64,000 nt of DNA from Verrucomicrobiota bacterium. GTDB lineage: Bacteria > Verrucomicrobiota > Verrucomicrobiia > CAIQCK01. The DNA lies in NCBI GenBank assembly GCA_016235595.1, contig JACRJX010000029.1, positions 496,001-560,000 on the forward strand, read 5' to 3'. This document shows, piece after piece, positions 51,141-59,135 of this stretch. The notes beneath the pieces are model-generated. The model saw only the letters and a list, made by a program, of their open reading frames with translations. It made no database searches and was not told the origin of the DNA. Each line of letters begins with the position of its first letter. The first letter of the stretch is position 1. The position numbers and the translations under genes were made by a program.

Positions 51141-52094
51141 TCATTTTGGCCGCGGCTCGACGCGTTTTATCAATGAGCCCAATCGGTTTGCCACTTGCTT
51201 GACCGCCCCTCCGACAAATGCGCTTACGCCTTCAGACAGATCACGCATGATGGCGTTCGTGGTATTGCTCGACAGGCCAAGGCAGAAACTCACAAATGCG
51301 ATGAAGTAGAACTTGTTCCCTTCTTCCAGCAAATAGGTTTGAAGCCATGAGCCTTCGCCATACCATTCAATGAATTCAAGAACGACCATCATCAGAATGA
51401 TAGCCAGGAAGGGGGCGCGTAATGCAGTTGACACATACCACGGCTGATACCACGTGTCGAAATCGCGTCGAGCCAGATACTTCGTAGCCAGAAACAACAG
51501 GATGCACAGCACCCCGAACAGGCTCCAAAAGGCGACCTCGCCATATTTCAATGGTCCCCATTCGGGCCATGGCTCAAACGTCATCAGATCAAGGCCGCGA
51601 ACACCGTGCGTAACGAGGTAGATCACCACCAGGAGTATCAGCGTCACCGCAAGCCAGGTCACCGTCCTGATTCCTGCCGCGTAACTCTGTTCTCCGATCA
51701 GTTCTCGTTGTAGCAGGTCAAGGTTTCGCTCCAGTTTCAACAACCTGTTCTCAATGTCGTTCAGCTTTTTTGACGAATCGGTATCCGGCAAGTTGACAAA
51801 GTCATTCCGCACTTCTAACCATTGCGTCCACGCCTCGTCTGCCATATGCCGCAGCTTGCCATCGGCATCATCTTTCCGAGACTCTTCAGACGCTGATTTG
51901 TTCCCGGAGGGGGCTTCATGGGTATTGGGAACGGTTCCAGCGGCAGGCTGGCGTTGTTCGCGTGTCAACTGAAGTCGTGGATCGAGAGTGTATCGTCGAA
52001 TCCGTGAGTGAGTGTCAGCGAGCTGCAACTCCACTTCCTGCCGCCTTTTCTCCGTCTCTTTTTCCGTCCTTGTCTCCGCTTTTTCCTTGGGCAT
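51141..52094 (-). CDS. Membrane protein with coiled-coil N-terminus
   Basis: 317 residues from MPKEKAETRTEKETEKRR (AGGAGG site). The N-terminal 150 residues are charged and helical (KLNDIENRLLKLERNLDLLQREL); then about four membrane helices (VTWLAVTLILLVVIYLV, VAFWSLFGVLCILLFLATKYL, PFLAIILMMVVLEFI, FYFIAFVSFCLGLSS). No family recognised. Middle gene of the operon. Confidence 0.75.
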   Translation of the reverse strand: MPKEKAETRTEKETEKRRQEVELQLADTHSRIRRYTLDPRLQLTREQRQPAAGTVPNTHEAPSGNKSASEESRKDDADGKLRHMADEAWTQWLEVRNDFVNLPDTDSSKKLNDIENRLLKLERNLDLLQRELIGEQSYAAGIRTVTWLAVTLILLVVIYLVTHGVRGLDLMTFEPWPEWGPLKYGEVAFWSLFGVLCILLFLATKYLARRDFDTWYQPWYVSTALRAPFLAIILMMVVLEFIEWYGEGSWLQTYLLEEGNKFYFIAFVSFCLGLSSNTTNAIMRDLSEGVSAFVGGAVKQVANRLGSLIKRVEPRPK

Positions 52095-52116
52095 GCGACC
52101 TCCTGTGTTTCGTATG

Positions 52117-53118
52117 CTATTGCCGTTCCTTGTCCACCTGTAAAGTTTGACCATCCCAGCGAATGGTGATCGTGCCATCTTCGCTTGTTAACCACACACC
52201 ATCAGGACGAGCCTCCTGCTGCCATTTCTTATTCTCGGCATTATATGCCCACACCAGGTTGGTTCCGGAATGAGCTGACGGTGTGTGATTCTTGAACCAG
52301 TCCCTGTAGTGCCGCACCGTGGATAGCCGCGGATGTTTATAGCGCGCATTGGTGCCAACTCCGGGCTGTCCACATGAAATGATTGCGATGTCTGGGCCGA
52401 CCGCATTGATGAACTGGACCGTGCTTGAGGTGTCTGAACCGTGGTGTCCAACCTTGACGACATCTGCATCGAGTGTCTGCCGTTCAACATCGCTGAAGTT
52501 GTTCAACATCACCGTTTCTGAGCGTTGTTCCAGATCCCCCAAGAACAGGAACGACTTGTGCTTATAGTCCATTCGCACTGCCACGGACCGGTCATTGGAG
52601 CCCGTTAATTCGCGCTTTGCCCAAGGTTCAATAATCTCCACTTGAACCGCCGGGCAGAAATCAATCTTGCTAAACGAACTCTGCTTGCCGTTGATGTAGG
52701 TCATGTTGCCTGCGTTTACCAGTGTTCGGCGCAGTGCATTCAACTGCCCGAAGTGTGCCGAGTCCACTTTCTGCCCGTTGTCCACATAAGTCTTTACTTG
52801 GAAGTTCTGCAGCACCCATTTCATGTTCCCGATGTGATCCTCATGCGGGTGTGAAGCAACCACGACGGCAAGCTCTTTGCGATGACCCTCGAATTCCTTG
52901 AGGAGATTGCTTTTGAACTGCTCAGAGCTCTTCGGATATCGGGTATCCGCAGCATCAATCAAGAGATGGTGGGCCTTGTCAGGGCAAGTGACCAGGATTG
53001 CATCTGCCTGCCCCACGTGAAACACCTTGATCTCCAGAGCCCCTGATGAAGTATCGGCACCGATGCTAAAGGCAATCGAGAACAACACAAATACAGCGGA
53101 GATAATCAACCTATTCAT
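52117..53118 (-). CDS. Secreted metallo-beta-lactamase-fold hydrolase (ComEC C-terminal-like)
   Basis: 333 residues from MNRLIISAVFVLFSIAFSIGAD, a signal peptide. MBL core: IKVFHVGQADAILV, HLLIDAADT, VVASHPHEDHIGNM (HxHxDH), LFLGDLE, VVKVGHHGSDTSS. This is the ComEC/Rec2-type MBL domain. Substrate could be nucleic acid or nucleotides. First gene of the operon. Confidence 0.85.
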   Translation of the reverse strand: MNRLIISAVFVLFSIAFSIGADTSSGALEIKVFHVGQADAILVTCPDKAHHLLIDAADTRYPKSSEQFKSNLLKEFEGHRKELAVVVASHPHEDHIGNMKWVLQNFQVKTYVDNGQKVDSAHFGQLNALRRTLVNAGNMTYINGKQSSFSKIDFCPAVQVEIIEPWAKRELTGSNDRSVAVRMDYKHKSFLFLGDLEQRSETVMLNNFSDVERQTLDADVVKVGHHGSDTSSTVQFINAVGPDIAIISCGQPGVGTNARYKHPRLSTVRHYRDWFKNHTPSAHSGTNLVWAYNAENKKWQQEARPDGVWLTSEDGTITIRWDGQTLQVDKERQ

Positions 53119-53931
53119 AAAACGAACCTTCCTAAGAATAGTGAACACCTGATGTCACACCACGTCGCAATGGGGCTTGTTCATACTTGCTTCCTTCCAT
53201 GGTTCTGGAAACAACCAAGCCGAGCCTTGAGTGTAAGGCTTATATCGATGATCTGCCTCACGGTCTCACCTAACCTCACGGAATTGGCGGACACGGCTTT
53301 CCGCGAGGGATCCGCGTCGTATTGACGACCTTCACGTGCGAGAAGTCTGCGTAGTATCGAGGGGGCGAATAGAGAATCAACCTGCGTCCCCTTTTTGAAG
53401 CTATCGCACTCTGTAACGTTGACGGAGGAACGACATTCGCAAGGCACTCTGCGCCTCGCATTCACATCGTTGTGGACTATTGTGCCGACAGTGGGTGTTT
53501 CAACTTCTGACTGACTGGTTGGGGGAACTCTGACACTTTGCAGGAGAACCGCCGAGGGGTGATTACACTCCGAGTGCTGGATGATCTGACCCGATCCACC
53601 TTCGTCAACAGCGAAATGCTGTCCATCCCTCGTACATCGAAACGTAACATCCATGGCATCCTACCGCCATTCCCGACTACGGGCCGCTTCTACTCCTGCT
53701 CTCGAAAGTGGTCAAGCTCCGAATTGGAGTCGCGTTGACTCAAATTAAAAGACACCGAAGGGGACGGGCTGGGGGGGGCGAAAAACGGGTTGCGGGATCC
53801 AGCCTTCAACGCTTTGCCGACCGCCAGTTCTGGGTTGAGACGAATCTGGTTGTCTCGCCTTGGTCAGGAGGCAGCGCGTCAGGCTGGAATGAGAAGCGCA
53901 GTGAGAAACGAATGTCGTGGACGCTCCACCA
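53119..53931. other. Region without a supported gene
   Basis: A minus-strand frame of 157 codons (53181-53654) has no recognised family and poor coding character; I leave it out. No RNA seen. Confidence 0.35.
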
Positions 53932-54288
53932 TCAGATGGTAATCACCTTTTGCGCGCGCCATTGTGCGGCGATGATGTCGGGCATGCCGCCGACAATGCC
54001 TACGCGAACCTTCTCGATCAGGCCGAAATAATTCAGGCACGTCTGGCAAATGAGCAACAAGACACCCTTGGCCTCCAGCGCGCGCAACTGTTCCAACACC
54101 GGCGAACCTTCCACGACCAGTTTCACGCCGTCGGCGTAGAAGCAGATTGCTTTGGGCATGTGGTTGGTCTCGTCAAGCAAACGCAGATAAGTCTGCATCA
54201 ACTTGTGCTGCAACGGCGGTTCGGATTTTCCCATGCCGTCGTTGTTGACGAGGATGACTGTGGAAGTGTTGTCAGGTGGGTTGCTCAT
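53932..54288 (-). CDS. DsrE/YedF-like selenium-metabolism-associated protein
   Basis: 118 residues. DsrE-type start STVILVNNDGMGKSEPPLQHKLMQTYLRLL and CFYADGVKLVVEGSPVLEQLRALEAKGVLLLICQTCLNYFGL, which is the C-terminal DsrE part of YedF proteins. The N-terminal TusA-like half is absent. It follows selB on the same strand, which fits YedF's known association with selenium genes. Confidence 0.8.
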   Translation of the reverse strand: MSNPPDNTSTVILVNNDGMGKSEPPLQHKLMQTYLRLLDETNHMPKAICFYADGVKLVVEGSPVLEQLRALEAKGVLLLICQTCLNYFGLIEKVRVGIVGGMPDIIAAQWRAQKVITI

Positions 54289-54388
54289 GATGTTGTTGAG
54301 TCTCCGGTTTGCCGTCGTCTGAATTCACGACATCAGCGATTTTCAAAACAGTTTCATCTATTTCACGCTCGGCGGGTCATCCGGCTTG

Positions 54389-56188
54389 TCACGTTCCTCG
54401 CAGCTTTCTCACGTCGCCGGCACGCACGGTTACGCCATCCTTGTCCATCTTTTCCAATAGTGGCACCGCGATGCGGCGGTTCGTCTTCAGCAGCTCGCGC
54501 AATTCCGACATCGTCGCCTGGCCGCGTTGTTTGAGGAACTCCCGCACCCGCCGGCAGGCTTCGTCGTGGCTCTCCTTCAGCAGCACTTCGTCTGTGCCGA
54601 ATTCCACGACGAGCTTCGCGTCGCGGAGATAGCGCAATGCCTGCGGGTCGCACTCCTTGCGGCGCGGCGTATTGAACGGGTCGGCCGCCAGTTTTTTCAG
54701 CAGTGTTTCCGCCGTCGTATTGAGTTGGCCGGTCGCCTTCGGCTTGTGCGCTGGCCGCCGAATGATTGTCTCATCGCGCACGAACTGTCCGCCCGAGCAC
54801 AGGTCGCCGAGCATCTCACTGAACACCTCGTCGCCCGCGCCGAGCAATGCCTGTAATTCCGACAACGGGAAGCCCGGCTTTTCCGGCTTGTCGCGATGCA
54901 GTTGGTCCACTGCCGCGGCGGCACGCGCCAGCGTCTTCCTCCAGAGTGCGCCGTCGGCGGCAAACGCCGCACAGACCTTCGCGCCCACCTCGCTTAACGC
55001 CGCCTCCACCGTCGCCGCGCTGAATCGCGATTTCACCAACAGCGCGGCGCGCGGCACCACGCCGTCGTGCGAGAGCCATGCGCGGATCAGTTCGGCTGCC
55101 GTCGGCTGGCCTGGCATCATTGAATAAACCCGCGACTCCTTCAGTCCGCCGCGCCGGGCGTCGGCGTCGAGAACAACACCGCCGGCAATCGTCGACGCTT
55201 CTCGAATGATGAAACGGTCGCCGACAAAACAATAGATCGGCGCTTCGAACCGCAACTGCCCGATGGTATGTTCACCCGGCCGAAGTTCCTTCGTGTCGAA
55301 CAGCGCCGCACGCGCGCGCCAGTGGCCGCTGCCGAGCGAGATGTTGATGATTTCGTTGTGCTTCAACTTCGTCTTCGCTCGCGGCGAAATTCGCAGCGCA
55401 ACATCCACGGTGTCGCACGGTCCTCCAAGCTCCGGCTGCGTGACGACGTCGCCACGGCGCACGCTCTCGACAGGCACGTCGGCGAGATTGATCGCGCAGC
55501 GGGCGCCGGGGCTGAGCGAGTCCACCTCGCGGCCGTGATTGTGAAGCGACCGAGCCCGTGTCTCGACGCCTCCCGGCTGGATGACGAGCTTGTCGCCGCG
55601 TTTCAGCGAACCGCCCGTCAGCGTGCCGGTGACGACGGTCCCAATGCCTTTCAGCGTGAACACCCGGTCCACGTGCAGCCGTGGCTTGCCGATATCGTCG
55701 GACGGCGGAGCGCCCGCCAGCGTGGCGATGATGGTCTGCCGGAGTTGCTCAAGGCCTTCGCCGGTGTGCGCGGAGACGCGAACGACAGGCCAGTCGGCGC
55801 GCGGTGGATCAAAGGCCACTGCCGGCAAGTCGCACTTGGTGACGACGAAAATGCCGCGCCGCACGTCGAGGTAGTCGAGAATTTGCAGATGTTCCTCGCT
55901 CTGCGGCATCCAGCCTTCGTTGGCAGCGACGACGAACAGCACAGCGTTCATGAACGCGATGCCACTCGCGGCGTTCCGCACGAAGTCCTCATGGCCCGGC
56001 ACATCCACGATGCCGATGTTGAAATCGCCGAGCGCCAGATTGGCGAAACCGAGGTCAATCGTGATACCCCGCTCCTTCTCCTCCGGCAACCGGTCGGGAT
56101 CAGTGCCGGTCAGTGCTTTCACCAGCGCGGACTTGCCGTGGTCTACGTGACCAGCGGTACCGAGGATGAAGTTGCGCGTCGCGGTCAT
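54389..56188 (-). CDS. selB: Selenocysteine-specific elongation factor SelB
   Basis: 599 residues. GTPase G1 GTAGHVDHGKSALVKALTG, G3 VDVPGHEDFVR, G4 VTKCDLP, followed by EF-Tu-like domains II and III and C-terminal winged-helix repeats (LRELLKTNRRIAVPLLEKMDKDGVTVRAGD). Brings Sec-tRNA to UGA codons marked by SECIS hairpins. Overlaps selA by 4 bp. Confidence 0.94.
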   Translation of the reverse strand: MTATRNFILGTAGHVDHGKSALVKALTGTDPDRLPEEKERGITIDLGFANLALGDFNIGIVDVPGHEDFVRNAASGIAFMNAVLFVVAANEGWMPQSEEHLQILDYLDVRRGIFVVTKCDLPAVAFDPPRADWPVVRVSAHTGEGLEQLRQTIIATLAGAPPSDDIGKPRLHVDRVFTLKGIGTVVTGTLTGGSLKRGDKLVIQPGGVETRARSLHNHGREVDSLSPGARCAINLADVPVESVRRGDVVTQPELGGPCDTVDVALRISPRAKTKLKHNEIINISLGSGHWRARAALFDTKELRPGEHTIGQLRFEAPIYCFVGDRFIIREASTIAGGVVLDADARRGGLKESRVYSMMPGQPTAAELIRAWLSHDGVVPRAALLVKSRFSAATVEAALSEVGAKVCAAFAADGALWRKTLARAAAAVDQLHRDKPEKPGFPLSELQALLGAGDEVFSEMLGDLCSGGQFVRDETIIRRPAHKPKATGQLNTTAETLLKKLAADPFNTPRRKECDPQALRYLRDAKLVVEFGTDEVLLKESHDEACRRVREFLKQRGQATMSELRELLKTNRRIAVPLLEKMDKDGVTVRAGDVRKLRGT

Positions 56189-57525
56189 GTCGCTGCGTGC
56201 TTGATCGCCTTGACGACGGTGTCATCCTGCGCCGGGAACACAGTGCGCAAGTCGAGTTTGAAGACGCCGCGCTCTACATAGCCAATCACCGGCGGCGTGT
56301 GGCAACGCAAACGCCGCGCAAATTCCTCCAGCGGCACCCGCGGCACGATGTCCACCGTCACCGACTCGAATTGCGACCGCGGCAACGTGCCGCCGCCAAC
56401 CTGACCGCGGCCGACGCCCGCGGAAGCTTTCAGCGGCGCGCCCGCCAACGCCGCGACAATCCCATCAGCGCGAGCGCGCAACTTCTCGCGCGCCTCGGCA
56501 AGCAACGTGACAAGGCGGACCTGTGAGTCTTCGCCGTTGAGGTAAAGGTCGGCGGTCGTTTGCAGCGCCGAGAGGATGAGCTTGTCGCAGCGGAGCGCGC
56601 GAAAGAACGGGTCCTTCTTGAGCGCGGCGACGAGCTTCGCGCGACCGGCGATGATGCCAGCTTGCGGGCCGCCGAGCAGTTTGTCGCCGCTGAACGTGAC
56701 GAGGTCCACGCCGCGCTTGAGCGTCTCGGCTGGCGTCGGCTCGTGTTCCACGCCGAACCGCTGAGTCTCGATCACCGCGCCGCTGCCGAGGTCTTCGATG
56801 AACGGCACGCGCTTCTTGCGTGCCAGCGCGGCAATTTCCTCGGTGGACGGCGACTCGACGAAGCCGCCCATGAAGAAGTTGCTGCGGTGAACTTTGAGAA
56901 TCAGCGCGGTCTCCTTGCCGATGGCGCGAGCGTAATCATTGAGCGTGGTCTTGTTGGTCGTGCCGACCTCGCGCAACTTTGCGCCGCTGGCTTCGAGGAT
57001 TTCCGGGATGCGGAAGCCGCCGCCGATCTGGACAAGCTCGCCGCGCGAGATGACGACCTCGCGGCCCGTAGCGAAGTGGCGCAGCGCCAGCACGAGCGCG
57101 GCGGCGCAGTTGTTGACGACCGTGGCAGCCTCCGCGCCGCAGAGCACTGCCAGCGCGAGTTCGAGGTAGGCGGCCCGTCCGCCGCGCGCGCCGCCGGTCA
57201 GGTCGTATTCGAGGTTGTTATAGTTGCCGCCGATTTCACACAACGTTTCGAGCACGTGCGGACCGAGCGGTGCGCGGCCGAAGTTGGTGTGGACAACGAT
57301 GCCGGTGCCGTTGATGACCGGCTGGATGCGCTGGGCGCGGAGCGTGGAGAGCGTGGAGCGAATCGAGGCGATGACGTCGTCGGGCGCGATAACGGTTTTC
57401 GCAGCGTGCTTGCGGAGTTCCGCCAGTTCGCGCCGGACCACGGCGACAACAACGGGACGCGGCAGACCGGTGTCGCCGAGTTGTTGAAGAACCTTCTCAA
57501 CCTGCGGAATGGCTCGTAGTGACAT
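56185..57525 (-). CDS. selA: L-seryl-tRNA(Sec) selenium transferase SelA
   Basis: 446 residues from MSLRAIPQVEKVLQQLG. PLP-fold motifs: RIQPVINGTGIVVHTNFGRAPLG, NYNNLEYDLTGGARGGR, EDLGSGAVI, and the PLP lysine in VTFSGDKLLGGPQAGII. Converts Ser-tRNA(Sec) to Sec-tRNA(Sec). The start at 57525 overlaps selD by 29 bp. Confidence 0.93.
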   Translation of the reverse strand: MSLRAIPQVEKVLQQLGDTGLPRPVVVAVVRRELAELRKHAAKTVIAPDDVIASIRSTLSTLRAQRIQPVINGTGIVVHTNFGRAPLGPHVLETLCEIGGNYNNLEYDLTGGARGGRAAYLELALAVLCGAEAATVVNNCAAALVLALRHFATGREVVISRGELVQIGGGFRIPEILEASGAKLREVGTTNKTTLNDYARAIGKETALILKVHRSNFFMGGFVESPSTEEIAALARKKRVPFIEDLGSGAVIETQRFGVEHEPTPAETLKRGVDLVTFSGDKLLGGPQAGIIAGRAKLVAALKKDPFFRALRCDKLILSALQTTADLYLNGEDSQVRLVTLLAEAREKLRARADGIVAALAGAPLKASAGVGRGQVGGGTLPRSQFESVTVDIVPRVPLEEFARRLRCHTPPVIGYVERGVFKLDLRTVFPAQDDTVVKAIKHAAT

Positions 57526-58558
57526 GGATGCTCCTGTCGCGTGTAATTCGTCCGACCACTTCTGCGCACAGAGTGCGACGACGGAGGCAGAGGCGCAAGA
57601 TTTCTTCGGTGTGGCGCGAGCCGGCACAAATGAGCAGCCCGCCGGAAGTCTGGGCGTCGGCAAGCAGGAATTTCTGAGCGTCGGTGACCGCAGTGTCCCA
57701 GCGGACGATTTCGTTGGCAAAGTCGAGATTGTTGCGCGTGCCGCCGGGAACGCAGTCGGCGGCGATGAGTTTCCAAACGTGCGGTAGCGCCGGCACGGCG
57801 TCGGCCCAAATCTCGGCGCCAACGCCACTTTCACGGCACATCGAGCGCAGGTGACCCAGCAGACCGAAGCCGGTGATGTCTGTAAGCGCGTGAACGTGGC
57901 CGGTGGCGGCGAGCGCCGGACCGATGTCGTTGAGGCGGGTCATCGAACGCACGGCGGCAAGCACAGCGGCGCGTGGCGCTTTGCCGCGTTTGAGGGCGGT
58001 GGTGACGATGCCGGTGCCGAGCGGTTTGGTAAGGATGAGCGTGTCACCCACGCGAGCGCCGGCGTTGGTGAGGACGCGGCGCGGATCCACAAGGCCGGTG
58101 ACGCTGAGGCCGTAGATGGGTTCGGGGTTGCGGATGGAGTGGCCGCCGATGACAACGCAGCGCGCCTCGCGGCATTTCTCGGCGCCGCCGCGCAGAATCT
58201 TGCCGAGCATTTCCGGCGAGACCACGTCCTGTGGCGTCGCGACGATATTCATCGCGGTGAGCGGCCGGCCGCCCATGGCGTAAACATCGCTGAGCGCGTT
58301 GGTGGCGGCGATGGAGCCGTAGGTGAACGGATCGTCCACGATGGGCGTGAAGAAATCCACCGTCTGCACGAGCGCGCGCCGGGCGTCGAGACGATAAACC
58401 CCTGCGTCGTCGGCTGTGTTGGAGCCAACGAGAACATGGCGGTCGGTCACTTGCGGGAGCTGCCGCAGAACCTGCGACAGGGCCTTCTGGCCTAGCTTGG
58501 CTGCTCAACCCGCGCAGGAGGCCAGCGACGTGAGCCGGATTTGTCGTCCGCGATTCAT
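57497..58558 (-). CDS. selD: Selenide, water dikinase SelD, itself a selenoprotein
   Basis: Makes selenophosphate from selenide and ATP. The plain frame opens only at the GTG at 58450, but upstream codons continue in frame through one TGA to ATG 58558. The N-terminus then reads MNRGRQIRLTSLASCAG-U-AAKLGQKAL, matching the family's active-site motif IRLT..(G)-C/U-AAK with Sec at residue 18 (58505-58507). Downstream core: TVDFFTPIVDDPFTYGSIAATNALSDVYAMGG. A GGCC-AGAA-GGCC hairpin after the TGA is a SECIS candidate. Confidence 0.93.
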
Positions 58559-58582
58559 TTTTTATTTCAGATTTCGACGCAC

Positions 58583-58630
58583 AAAAAAAATTGGCGGAAA
58601 GGGCAGGAATCGAACCGGTTGCTTTCCGCC
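58583..58630 (-). terminator. Hairpin with U8 run overlapping a tRNA-like 3' end
   Basis: 9-bp stem GGCGGAAAG/CTTTCCGCC with a 20-nt loop, followed on the minus strand by AATTTTTTTT. It could end a transcript entering the sel operon. Confidence 0.45.
58592..58616 (-). repeat. tRNA 3'-end fragment (possible attachment site)
   Basis: The minus strand reads GGTTCGATTCCTGCCCTTTC followed by CGCCA: T-loop TTCGATT, 5+7 nt to a G discriminator, and CCA, as in a Ser-type tRNA end. No matching 5' half lies next to it, so it may be an attachment-site remnant left by integration of the accessory region to its right. Confidence 0.45.
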
Positions 58631-58639
58631 TCGCCTGCG

Positions 58640-59135
58640 TGTTTGCACACACTTATGCAAGCGATGGATGCACAAAACGACATAAAACAGCAAGGATTTT
58701 GTCACGGATTGTCACGGATAGTAGTCACGTCATTGTCGGGATAAGGACATCCTCCACTACGATAGCGATGAGCGGAATTGAGGCGGGACCAAGGTGCCGT
58801 TCTGGATGGAGGCTTCTGTGCGTCGCGGAGAACAAGGAACGGGGCACGTGTAACGCGGAGTTCTCTTTCGAGTTGGCGGGTGTCGTGCGATACGGTGTCA
58901 CGGACGAAATGGAGTCGCGCCAGCGGGCGACCTGTGAGAAACATGGCTGGACCCTCATGGCTTCTCGTTGATCGTTCTTGCGCAGACCGCGCTCGGATTC
59001 GGCATGCATGACGCCCGTCATGTCGTTGAGATCAGAGGGGCGATTAAGGAATCGGCCGTCCGATATTCGATGCCCTGCTAATCTACTGAAGTAAAAGCCT
59101 TTTAGGGCCTTTTTGCGCTTGCAGCAGGCCGTTGG
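58640..59135. other. Region without a supported gene
   Basis: Only shadow frames. A short tandem TTGTCACGGA repeat occurs near 58700. No integrase is seen here. Confidence 0.4.

Noticed and set aside
53181..53654. 157-codon minus-strand frame
   Set aside because: No motif, poor start context and unusual composition; may be chance.
58592..58690. Intact tRNA-Sec (selC) upstream of selD
   Set aside because: Only the 3' end is present; spacing is 5+7 instead of 5+8, and no complementary 5' acceptor strand is found within 120 nt.
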